A DNA stretch of 25,749 bases from an uncultured Collinsella sp. (lineage in GTDB: Bacteria; Actinomycetota; Coriobacteriia; Coriobacteriales; Coriobacteriaceae). Each line of letters begins with the position of its first letter. Position 1 is the stretch's first letter. Below are positions 15,483-22,275 of the stretch, in pieces. The position numbers were made by a program, and so were the translations under genes. Location: the NCBI GenBank assembly GCA_900541665.1, contig UQKV01000029.1:1-25749 (forward strand), given 5' to 3'. The notes beneath the pieces are model-generated. The model ran no database searches, was not told the origin of the DNA, and saw only the letters and a list, made by a program, of their open reading frames with translations.

Positions 15483-15824
15483 ATGGATGTGACCAATAAA
15501 CATACCGCACTCGCCAGAATCCGCAAAAAGTCAGGGCTTACTCAGCTTCAAATTGCGGACAGTCTTGGCGTTAGCAAGGCGACATATAGTGCATGGGAAA
15601 CAGGTCGAGCAAAACTAGGAGAGGACCGCATTGTTGCATTGTGCGATCTCTTTGGATGCACGCCCAACGATATCCTTGGCTATACCAAAGATCCAGACGG
15701 AAGCCCTGCGTTTTATACTGCTCAGGAAGACGAATATCTATCGCTCTTCAAAGCCCTGCCACCAAACATCAAGGCCGACATTCTTGACATCATGCGTTAT
15801 ACGACAAAGGCCTGGAGACTCTAG
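15483..15824 (+). CDS. XRE-family helix-turn-helix regulator
   Basis: This 113-residue DNA-binding protein is divergent from the Hsp70/FtsK cluster. The ATG at 15483 is preceded by GGGAGCGAC. Residues 8-65 form a lambda-repressor-like HTH: ALARIRKKSGLTQLQIADSLGVSKATYSAWETGRAKL, then EDRIVALCDLFGCTPNDILGY. The C-terminal 45 residues hold a short helical segment (DEYLSLFKALPPNIKADILDIM), probably for dimerisation, with no peptidase or ligand domain. Its position and the palindrome in the shared intergenic region suggest it regulates itself and the cluster. It might instead belong with the downstream DUF4143 ATPase. It is AT-richer than the flanking housekeeping genes. Confidence 0.88.
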   Translation: MDVTNKHTALARIRKKSGLTQLQIADSLGVSKATYSAWETGRAKLGEDRIVALCDLFGCTPNDILGYTKDPDGSPAFYTAQEDEYLSLFKALPPNIKADILDIMRYTTKAWRL

Positions 15825-15864
15825 GGCTTCTCTTCTGGCATCATGAATGTTTACTAGATATAAT

Positions 15865-15925
15865 GTCCAACTTGCACAATCTAAATCGTCCAACTTGCAC
15901 AATCTAAATCGTCCAACTTGCACAA
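15865..15925 (+). repeat. 23-bp tandem direct repeat, 2.7 copies
   Basis: Copies at 15865-15887 and 15888-15910 are identical, and a third, truncated copy at 15911-15925 keeps the first 15 bases. The shared core is GTCCAACTTGCACAA. There are no spacers, so this is not a CRISPR array. A TATAAT precedes the first copy (15859-15864) and another follows the last (15934-15939). The repeats occupy the -35 region of the ATPase gene's probable promoter, suggesting an array of regulator sites. Confidence 0.85.
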
Positions 15926-15933
15926 ATCAACGG

Positions 15934-15939
15934 TATAAT
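15934..15939 (+). promoter_or_regulatory. Candidate -10 box of the DUF4143 ATPase gene
   Basis: A perfect TATAAT lies 23 bases upstream of the ATG at 15963. No consensus -35 is present at the right distance, because the tandem repeats occupy that position. Transcription may therefore depend on a protein bound to the repeats. Confidence 0.45.
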
Positions 15940-15962
15940 ACCCTGATAGCAAGGAGGGTGAC

Positions 15963-17237
15963 ATGGGTTCAATTCAACACGGTTATTTACCACGAGTCGC
16001 GGACAAAGTGCTCGCCAGAAAACTAAAATCTTCTGGGGCTGTCCAAATCAAAGGGCCAAAATGGTGCGGCAAGACCGCAACGGCTGAACAGGCAGCCGCA
16101 AGCAGCATCTACATGCAAGACCCCGATAACGGTCCGAGCTACATCCAGCTTGCCGATTCGAAGCCCTCTCTCCTGCTCAAAGGAGATGAGCCACGCCTCA
16201 TCGATGAATGGCAAATGGCCCCACAGCTTTGGGACGCCGTAAGGTTCGCGATCGACCGCGGCAAAGGACGAGGCAGGTTTATCCTCACCGGCTCCGCAAC
16301 GCCTCGGGCAAGCGAAATGCCGGCACACTCAGGAGTCGGCCGCATAGCACGTATAAACATGCGCCCGATGTCACTTTTTGAATCACGCGAGTCAACAGGA
16401 TCAGTTTCGCTGGCAAGCCTGTTTGATGGAAACACCGATGTTGCCGATATGGTCGACTTCGATATCGAACGTATCGTCTACTCACTTTGCCGAGGAGGTT
16501 GGCCTGAAGCGGTTACCGAGCCAAACCATGGGATTGCGCTATCCATGGCCCCTGATTACATCTCGGAACTGCTTGATTCCGATATCGACGAGATTGATGG
16601 ACTGCGGAGAAATAAGACTTGGATGGCCCAGATTATTCGAAGCTATGCTCGCAATATCTCGACAGAGGCATCGCTCGCCACAATCGCTGCTGACATGCAA
16701 GGAGAACCTCCCTCAAGAAATACCGTTTCTGAATATGTCGACGCCTTGACCCGCTCCTGCGTTTTCGAAGATCTCGAGGCATGGGCCCCGCGGCTCCGCT
16801 CAAAAACCGCCGTACGGACAAGTCCGACGCGCCATTTCTGCGATCCGTCGCTTGCGGTCGCAGCCCTGGGGGCAACGCCTCAAAAGCTCCTAGAGGATTT
16901 TGAAACATTTGGGCTTCTGTTTGAATCGATGTGCATCCGTGACCTGCGCACCTATATGGATCTGCTTGGCGGCAAGGTTTACCACTATCGGGATAAGACC
17001 GACCTTGAAGCCGATGCCGTACTCGTGCTAAATGACGGCAGGTACGCTCTGGTTGAGGTCAAGCTTGGCTCAAAGCTTATAGACACCGCTGCCGCCAATC
17101 TCAAGAAACTCGCATCTAAAATCGATGCGACCCACCAAGGCGAAGCGTCCTTCTTGCTCGTTCTCACTGGAACCGCAACTGCCTACCGACGGGAAGACGG
17201 TGTCGTAGTCGCGCCGCTTGCTTCACTGGCACCGTAG
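15963..17237 (+). CDS. AAA-family ATPase with DUF4143 C-terminal domain
   Basis: This 424-residue cytosolic protein belongs to the widespread AAA_14/DUF4143 group, whose biochemical role is unsettled. The ATG at 15963 follows AAGGAGGGTGAC. Walker A is GPKWCGKTAT (31-40), Walker B is RLIDEWQ (78-84), and ILTGSATP (107-114) acts as sensor. HSGVGRIARINMRPMSLFE is the family's conserved segment. The C-terminal half carries a helical part (about 190-290) and a PD-(D/E)xK-like fold with LEADAVLVLNDGRYALVEVKLGS near residue 355, where the D and ExK residues are intact. It is preceded by a 23-bp tandem repeat and follows the XRE gene. Such genes are often accessory and strain-variable. A toxin, defence or housekeeping role cannot be decided here. 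Confidence 0.87.
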   Translation: MGSIQHGYLPRVADKVLARKLKSSGAVQIKGPKWCGKTATAEQAAASSIYMQDPDNGPSYIQLADSKPSLLLKGDEPRLIDEWQMAPQLWDAVRFAIDRGKGRGRFILTGSATPRASEMPAHSGVGRIARINMRPMSLFESRESTGSVSLASLFDGNTDVADMVDFDIERIVYSLCRGGWPEAVTEPNHGIALSMAPDYISELLDSDIDEIDGLRRNKTWMAQIIRSYARNISTEASLATIAADMQGEPPSRNTVSEYVDALTRSCVFEDLEAWAPRLRSKTAVRTSPTRHFCDPSLAVAALGATPQKLLEDFETFGLLFESMCIRDLRTYMDLLGGKVYHYRDKTDLEADAVLVLNDGRYALVEVKLGSKLIDTAAANLKKLASKIDATHQGEASFLLVLTGTATAYRREDGVVVAPLASLAP

Positions 17238-17323
17238 GACAACTGGCATACAGCGGCGGGCGCAGGAGCCCTCCGTAGTAGAATCTGAACCACTGATTAA
17301 ACCCGTACAAAAGGAGACTTTCC

Positions 17324-17572
17324 ATGCATGACGTCGGAATGAACATGAGCCAGCTTGCCATGAGCGTCAAGCAGGTCGACGACACGATCGAGCTCGCCCA
17401 CGAGTGGAGCCATCAGCTGCTACATGCAACCGAGAACTTTGATATGGAGCGCATTGGCGCCAAGCTCGAGGCCGCCATGGCGGCGCTCCACGAGGCGCAC
17501 GACGCACTCGAGGGCTACGAGGAAGCCATCGAGGCCGACCATAACTCCGTTGGCTCTGTAAAGCTGGTGTAG
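17324..17572 (+). CDS. Small helical hypothetical protein encoded before nikR
   Basis: This 82-residue protein is not recognised. The ATG at 17324 has AAAAGGAGA seven bases upstream. It is predicted nearly all helical, rich in Glu, Ala and His (for example IELAHEWSHQLLHATENF and AAMAALHEAHDALEGYEEAI), without signal or membrane segment. Six of its seven histidines lie in the helical part and the seventh is at residue 2. It ends one base before the GTG of nikR, so the two are almost surely co-transcribed. That and the His content suggest a link to nickel handling, which is inference only. Confidence 0.7.
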   Translation: MHDVGMNMSQLAMSVKQVDDTIELAHEWSHQLLHATENFDMERIGAKLEAAMAALHEAHDALEGYEEAIEADHNSVGSVKLV

Positions 17573-17573
17573 C

Positions 17574-18080
17574 GTGGCCGAGCACGAGCACGCCTGTGGG
17601 CACGAGCATTCGCACGGGCCGACCGGCGACGCGGACTGCCGCTGCAGCGGCTCCGCCTCCGAGCTGGTCCGTTTTTCGGTCACCGCGCCCGACGATCTGC
17701 TGCGCCGCTTTGACGAGCAGATCGCACGCCGCGGCGACGTGGCCAACCGCTCCGAAGCTGTACGTGACCTGATTCGCGCCTCGATTGCCAAGGAGCAGAT
17801 GCGAACGCCCAACGAGCAGGTCATCGGATCGCTCACCATGATTTACGACCATCACACCGGCGACCTAACGCGCCGCCTGGACGAGGTGCAGCACGACTAC
17901 ACCGACGAGATCGTATCGACTATGCACGTGCACCTGGATCACCACAACTGCTTGGAGATTCTGGCGCTTAAGGGTCGCGGCGAGCGCGTCTACGAGCTGG
18001 CAGACCGTCTGCTGGGCCTGCGCGGGGTTAAACACGGCGAGCTCACCTGCGCCGCCACCGAACAGAGCCTGGGGCTGTAG
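17574..18080 (+). CDS. nikR: Nickel-responsive regulator NikR with His/Cys-rich N-terminal extension
   Basis: NikR is a ribbon-helix-helix repressor that binds Ni(II) and controls nickel uptake or hydrogenase genes; 168 residues from the GTG at 17574. Residues 30-75 are the RHH domain (LVRFSVTAPDDLLRRFDEQI, RSEAVRDLIRAS). Residues 85-165 are the ACT-like metal domain. All four high-affinity nickel ligands are present at E. coli-like spacing: H107, H118, H120 and C126 (HDYTDEIVSTMHVHLDHHNC). The first 24 residues carry an extra cluster of five His and three Cys, not part of the usual ~135-residue protein, which may be an added metal-binding tail. It precedes hypFCDE, supporting nickel-linked control of hydrogenase maturation. 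I did not find a clear NikR palindrome. Confidence 0.9.
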   Translation: MAEHEHACGHEHSHGPTGDADCRCSGSASELVRFSVTAPDDLLRRFDEQIARRGDVANRSEAVRDLIRASIAKEQMRTPNEQVIGSLTMIYDHHTGDLTRRLDEVQHDYTDEIVSTMHVHLDHHNCLEILALKGRGERVYELADRLLGLRGVKHGELTCAATEQSLGL

Positions 18081-18097
18081 CGGACCTTTCCGCGGCG

Positions 18098-18134
18098 CAC
18101 CCGCCAAAAAGGGACAGGATTGTTTTGGCGGGTG
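18098..18134. repeat. REP-like palindromic unit, left member of a pair
   Basis: CACCCGCCAAAA (18098-18109) and TTTTGGCGGGTG (18123-18134) form a perfect 12-bp stem around a 13-base loop with AGGGACAGG. The same unit recurs inverted at 18165-18201. It lies just after nikR, with no T-tract, so it is not a standard terminator. Confidence 0.75.
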
Positions 18135-18164
18135 ACAACTAGGGCGTTGCGTTTTCCCAGATAA

Positions 18165-18201
18165 AACCTACCAAAATAAACCTGTCCCTTTTTGGCAGGT
18201 T
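18165..18201. repeat. REP-like palindromic unit, right (inverted) member of the pair
   Basis: Read on the minus strand, this 37-base unit matches the left unit: a 16-base identical core with GCCAAAAAGGGACAGG, then eight further matching bases after two mismatches in the centre. Its own ends (AACCT / AGGTT) also pair. The two units face each other 30 bases apart, the layout of REPIN-type elements. The right unit ends just before the hypF ribosome binding site. Confidence 0.75.
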
Positions 18202-18219
18202 TCAATGAAGGAGGGCCGC

Positions 18220-20688
18220 ATGCGACATGTGCATATCCATGTAACGGGCATTGTGCAGGGCGTCGGCATGCGGCCGTTTGTGTATCGCGAGGCCATGGCG
18301 CACGACGTTTGCGGCTGGGTGCTCAACGCAGGCGATGGCGTGCATATCGAGGCGCACGCTCTAAGCGAGTCGCTCGACGGATTTGTCGCCGCGCTTTCCG
18401 AGCATGCGCCCGCGGCGTCTCGCGTGGAGCATGTCGAGGTTGTGGACCTAGCACCCGGCAACTGGGACGCCGCTAACGAGCAGGGCTTTCGCATTGTAGC
18501 GTCGCAGGATCAAACCGCCCACACGACGCTCATCTCGCCCGACATCGCCACGTGCGATGACTGCCTGCGCGAGCTGTTCGACCCCGCCGACCGACGCTTT
18601 CACTATCCCTTTATCAACTGCACCAACTGCGGACCGCGCTTTACCATCATTCGCTCGCTGCCTTATGACCGAGCGGCTACCTCGATGGACCGTTTCCCCA
18701 TGTGCCCCGCCTGCGCCGCAGAGTATGCCGATCCACTCGACCGTCGCTTTCACGCACAGCCCGATGCCTGCTTTGATTGCGGGCCGCATATTACGTGGCG
18801 TGAGGCTGTGAACGGCGATGCGTGCGGGAATTCGTCCGCGACACCGGCCGTCGGCACCACACGCGAGGCCAGCGACGCCATCATTGAGCGCTGCGTTGAG
18901 CTGCTGGCCAGCGGTGGCATCGTCGCCATCAAGGGCCTAGGCGGATTCCATCTAGCCTGTGACGCTGCCAACGAGCAGACGGTGGCCGAGTTGCGCCGTC
19001 GCAAACGCCGCAGCAACAAACCGCTTGCCGTTATGGCACGCGACCTTGTCGACGTTGAACGCCTGTGCCATGTCAACGACGCTGAACGCGGCCTGCTGGC
19101 CGGCAGCATCCGCCCCATTGTGCTGCTACGCCGACGCGCTGTTTACGAGAGCGGCGGTTCCCCCAACGCCCTCGCGCTCGCGCCGTCCGTCGCGCACGAC
19201 CTTCCCGAGCTCGGTGTCATGCTCCCCTACACCCCGCTTCAGCATCTGTTGCTTGCCGCGGCAGAAGCCCGCGGTATGTACGCGCTCGTCATGACCAGCG
19301 GAAACCCGAGCGAAGAACCCATCGAGACCGACGACGACCTTGCCTGGGAACACCTCGTTGCCGCCGGCATCGCCGACGCGCTGCTCGGTAACGACCGCGC
19401 AATTCTGTCGCGCTACGACGACTCTGTGGTACGCGTGGTCAACGGCGCCGTTATGCCCGTTCGCCGCGCTCGCGGATATGCACCCCAGCCGCTGCCGTTG
19501 CCGGCGCTCGACGGCGCTCCGTCTTGCGTGCTCGCCTGCGGGCCACAACAAAAGGCCACGATTGCGCTCACGCGTGAAGGGACGAACGGCGAGGCAACCT
19601 GTTTTGTGTCGCAGCATATCGGCGATGTTGGAAACGGCGAGACCTTCGATGCCTGGAACGCCGCGCGCACGCGCTTGGAAGATCTCTTTGACTTGGCGCC
19701 CGCCGCCTTGGCCTGCGATGTACACCCCAGCTATCTATCGGGCCAGTGGGCGCGCGAGCAGGCGCGAAAACGCAATCTGCCGCTCGTCGAGGTGCAGCAC
19801 CATCATGCGCATATCGCGAGCGTAATGGCCGAGGCCATCGCCGCGGGCCGGCTTACAACCGACGCGCGTGTCCTTGGCATCGCCTTTGACGGCACCGGAG
19901 CCGGCACCGATGAGACCATTTGGGGCGGCGAGTTTCTTGTTGCCAGCCTTGGCGGCTTTGAGCGCGCCGCGCATTTGCGCACCTGGGCGCTCCCCGGTGG
20001 GGCGGCCTCCGTGCGCGACGCCCGCCGCAACGCCTTTGCCCTGCTCAGTGAGCTCGGTCTGCTCGAGCACCCAGGCGCCGCTCGGCTTTTGGACAGCCTC
20101 GACGAGCAAACGCGCAGCGTGACGGCCACCATGATCGAGCGCGGCATCAACAGCCCGCGTACCAGCAGCATGGGGCGTCTCTTTGATGCCGCGGCAGCGA
20201 TTCTGGGCATCTGCGACAAGGCAACCTACGAGGGCGAACCCGCCATAGAACTCGAAGCCGCCGCCTGGCGCGCGCTCGACAACGAAATCGCCCATTTTCC
20301 CGACGACAACGCCGGCTATTTCGCATCTGGCCCATCGTGGCTGGACGGCCCCTATGTTCTGGACCAGAAAGCACTCTTTGAGGCACTTTTGGGAGGAATT
20401 GAAGCCGGAGCGCCCGCCGACAGGCTCGCACTCGACTTCCATGTCGCCGTCGCGCGCTCCTCGGCGCGCATCGCCAGCGATATCTGCGTGCACGAGGGCA
20501 TCGATACCGTCGCGCTCTCGGGCGGCGTGTTCATGAACCGACTTTTGCTTCAGCTCCTCACCCGCAAGCTTAAAGACGCAGGCCTTACGGTCTTGATTCC
20601 CCAAACCGTGCCCGTTAACGACGGCTGCATCGCCTACGGTCAGGCCGCCATCGCTCGCGCTCGCCTCGCGCAGACGGCGTCTCTATAG
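18220..20688 (+). CDS. hypF: Carbamoyltransferase HypF, [NiFe]-hydrogenase maturation
   Basis: HypF makes the carbamoyl group from carbamoyl phosphate and ATP and loads it on the HypE C-terminal cysteine, on the way to the hydrogenase cyanide ligands. It is 822 residues from the ATG at 18220 (AAGGAGGGCCGC upstream); an ATG 15 bases earlier lacks a site. Domains in order: acylphosphatase (3-90, VTGIVQGVGMRPFVYREA); two zinc fingers, C112/C115-C134/C137 and C162/C165-C184/C187, both CX2C-X18-CX2C; a YrdC-like domain (about 205-400, KRRSNKPLAVMARDL, TSGNPSEEPI); and a Kae1-like domain (about 415-815, HHHAHIASVMAE, GIAFDGTGAGTD, LSGGVFMNRLLLQLL). It is full length with no lesion, and starts the hypF-C-D-E run. 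Confidence 0.97.
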   Translation: MRHVHIHVTGIVQGVGMRPFVYREAMAHDVCGWVLNAGDGVHIEAHALSESLDGFVAALSEHAPAASRVEHVEVVDLAPGNWDAANEQGFRIVASQDQTAHTTLISPDIATCDDCLRELFDPADRRFHYPFINCTNCGPRFTIIRSLPYDRAATSMDRFPMCPACAAEYADPLDRRFHAQPDACFDCGPHITWREAVNGDACGNSSATPAVGTTREASDAIIERCVELLASGGIVAIKGLGGFHLACDAANEQTVAELRRRKRRSNKPLAVMARDLVDVERLCHVNDAERGLLAGSIRPIVLLRRRAVYESGGSPNALALAPSVAHDLPELGVMLPYTPLQHLLLAAAEARGMYALVMTSGNPSEEPIETDDDLAWEHLVAAGIADALLGNDRAILSRYDDSVVRVVNGAVMPVRRARGYAPQPLPLPALDGAPSCVLACGPQQKATIALTREGTNGEATCFVSQHIGDVGNGETFDAWNAARTRLEDLFDLAPAALACDVHPSYLSGQWAREQARKRNLPLVEVQHHHAHIASVMAEAIAAGRLTTDARVLGIAFDGTGAGTDETIWGGEFLVASLGGFERAAHLRTWALPGGAASVRDARRNAFALLSELGLLEHPGAARLLDSLDEQTRSVTATMIERGINSPRTSSMGRLFDAAAAILGICDKATYEGEPAIELEAAAWRALDNEIAHFPDDNAGYFASGPSWLDGPYVLDQKALFEALLGGIEAGAPADRLALDFHVAVARSSARIASDICVHEGIDTVALSGGVFMNRLLLQLLTRKLKDAGLTVLIPQTVPVNDGCIAYGQAAIARARLAQTASL

Positions 20689-20759
20689 GCCGTTTTGCCA
20701 GCCTGCGCGCCGCCGTCTCACAGGTGTAACGCGTTTGCTCGTGACTCCCGCGAGCGCTA

Positions 20760-20773
20760 CCATCAACTGATGG
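20760..20773. other. Short palindrome upstream of hypC
   Basis: CCATCA-AC-TGATGG, perfect 6-bp arms, 46 bases before the hypC start in the 131-base gap between hypF and hypC. A weak promoter-like pair (TTGCTC, 17 bases, TACCAT) overlaps it. It could be an operator for a separate hypC transcript, but it is short enough to be chance. Confidence 0.25.
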
Positions 20774-20819
20774 ATTATTGAGCGCCCGTCCAGCGCAAAG
20801 CGTCTAAAAGGGGAACATT

Positions 20820-21080
20820 ATGTGCCTTGCCGTTCCCGGTAAAGTAGTCAAACGCGACGACGACCTCAAGGCCACCGTCGACATGATGGGCATCGAGCGC
20901 CCCGTGTCGCTGCGACTCGTGCCGACGGCGCAGGTTGGCGACTACATTCTCGTACACGCCGGCTTTGGCATCCAGATTGTCAACGAGCAGGAAGCGCAGG
21001 AAACGCTCGAGCTCGTTAATGCCATGTCCGAGCTGGTCGAAGAAGACCAGCTTGCCACCAACCCGGCGGAGGCTTACTAG
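20820..21080 (+). CDS. hypC: Hydrogenase maturation chaperone HypC
   Basis: HypC (86 residues) is the small chaperone that, with HypD, assembles the Fe(CN)2CO unit and delivers it to the large hydrogenase subunit. The ATG at 20820 follows AAAAGGGGAAC. The N-terminal MCLAVPGKV carries the essential C2, and GDYILVHAGFGIQIVNEQEA is the conserved OB-fold segment. The length is normal. The TAG stop overlaps the GTG start of hypD by one base, so the two partners are translationally coupled. Confidence 0.96.
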   Translation: MCLAVPGKVVKRDDDLKATVDMMGIERPVSLRLVPTAQVGDYILVHAGFGIQIVNEQEAQETLELVNAMSELVEEDQLATNPAEAY

Positions 21081-22192
21081 TGGCGCCCGAACAACCGGCT
21101 CGCTCCGGTATCGACTTCTCGGCATTCCGCAATCCCAAGCTGGCTCGCGAGCTCATCGAGCGCATTCATGAGCTTGTCGGCAGCCGCGCCATCAACCTTA
21201 TGGAAGTCTGCGGCACGCACACCGTGAGCATCGGCCGCTATGGCTTTCGCTCCATTATGCCGACGGGACTCAAGCTGCTGAGCGGCCCGGGCTGCCCTGT
21301 CTGCGTCACCGCCAACCGCGACATCGACCACGCAATCGCGCTCGCCAACATAGACGGCGCCATCATCACCACCTTTGGCGACATGATGCGCGTGCCCGGA
21401 TCGTCTACCTCGCTCGCTGCGCAAAAGGCGGCCGGGCGCGACATCCGCATCGTCTACTCCCCGCTCGACGCGCTCGACATTGCCGAGCAAAACCCCGATC
21501 GCCCGGTCATTTTTATGGGCGTGGGCTTCGAGACCACAACGCCCACCATCGCCGCCGCCATCTTGGAGGCAGACGCACGCAGGCTGCAGAACTTCTCGGT
21601 CTATTGCGCCCACAAGACCACGCCGCCGGCGTTGCGCGCCATCGCCAACGATCCCGAGACCGCCATCGACGGCTTTATCCTGCCGGGACACGTCGCCACC
21701 ATCACGGGCTTAGCCCCCTTTGGCTTTTTGGTCGACGAGTTTAAGACCCCGGGCGTGGTAACGGGATTTGAGCCGGTCGACATCTTGCAGGGTATCTGCA
21801 TGCTGGTCCAGATGGTTGTCGAGGACAGACCCGCAATCGATAATGCCTACCGCCGTGGCGTCAACGCTGACGGCAACCCCGTGGCGCGCCAGCTGGTCGA
21901 GCAGGTATTTGAGCCGTGCGATACCACATGGCGCGGATTGGGGCCGATTGCCAACTCGGGCCTTTCCATCCGCCCCGAGTTCTCGCGCTTTGATGCCCGT
22001 ACCCGCTTTGACGTGCCCGTCGAGGAGACGGTCGAGCCGCGCGGGTGCCGCTGCGGCGACGTGCTGCGCGGGGCCATTACACCGAGCGACTGCCCCCTGT
22101 TCGGCCACGCTTGTACGCCCGAACATCCCGTCGGCCCCTGCATGGTGAGCTCCGAGGGCAGCTGCGCAGCATATTTCCGCTACCGAGGCTAA
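21080..22192 (+). CDS. hypD: Hydrogenase maturation iron-sulphur protein HypD
   Basis: HypD is a [4Fe-4S] scaffold on which cyanide and CO are attached to iron, working with HypC and HypE; 370 residues. The GTG at 21080 overlaps the hypC stop. Hallmarks are LMEVCGTHTVSIGRYG (near 40), LLSGPGCPVCVT (near 67), GFETTTPTIAAAI, and GFILPGHVATITG. The cysteine-rich C-terminus, from RGCRCGDVLRGAITPSDCPL onward, ends with CTPEHPVGPCMVSSEGSC and supplies the cluster ligands. The gene is intact. It is separated from hypE by a perfect hairpin at 22195-22222. Confidence 0.96.
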   Translation: MAPEQPARSGIDFSAFRNPKLARELIERIHELVGSRAINLMEVCGTHTVSIGRYGFRSIMPTGLKLLSGPGCPVCVTANRDIDHAIALANIDGAIITTFGDMMRVPGSSTSLAAQKAAGRDIRIVYSPLDALDIAEQNPDRPVIFMGVGFETTTPTIAAAILEADARRLQNFSVYCAHKTTPPALRAIANDPETAIDGFILPGHVATITGLAPFGFLVDEFKTPGVVTGFEPVDILQGICMLVQMVVEDRPAIDNAYRRGVNADGNPVARQLVEQVFEPCDTTWRGLGPIANSGLSIRPEFSRFDARTRFDVPVEETVEPRGCRCGDVLRGAITPSDCPLFGHACTPEHPVGPCMVSSEGSCAAYFRYRG

Positions 22193-22194
22193 TA

Positions 22195-22222
22195 GGTCCG
22201 CCGTTCTAACGAACGGCGGACC
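22195..22222. other. Perfect 12-bp hairpin between hypD and hypE
   Basis: GGTCCGCCGTTC, loop TAAC, GAACGGCGGACC. It starts 2 bases after the hypD stop. No T-tract follows on the plus strand, so it is either a weak terminator or an mRNA-stabilising or processing hairpin within the hyp operon. Confidence 0.65.
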
Positions 22223-22244
22223 AGTCGACGCTGCGCCTCACCCA

Positions 22245-22250
22245 TATAAT
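22245..22250 (+). promoter_or_regulatory. Candidate -10 box upstream of hypE
   Basis: TATAAT 25 bases before the hypE ATG, directly after the hypD-hypE hairpin. No good -35 hexamer is visible at 16-18 bases. It may give hypE its own transcript. Confidence 0.35.
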
Positions 22251-22275
22251 TCCACCCACGATTGGAGTTTTCGAT

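Noticed and set aside
15865..15925. Tandem repeats as a small CRISPR array
   Set aside because: The copies are directly adjacent with no spacers, and no cas gene is present.
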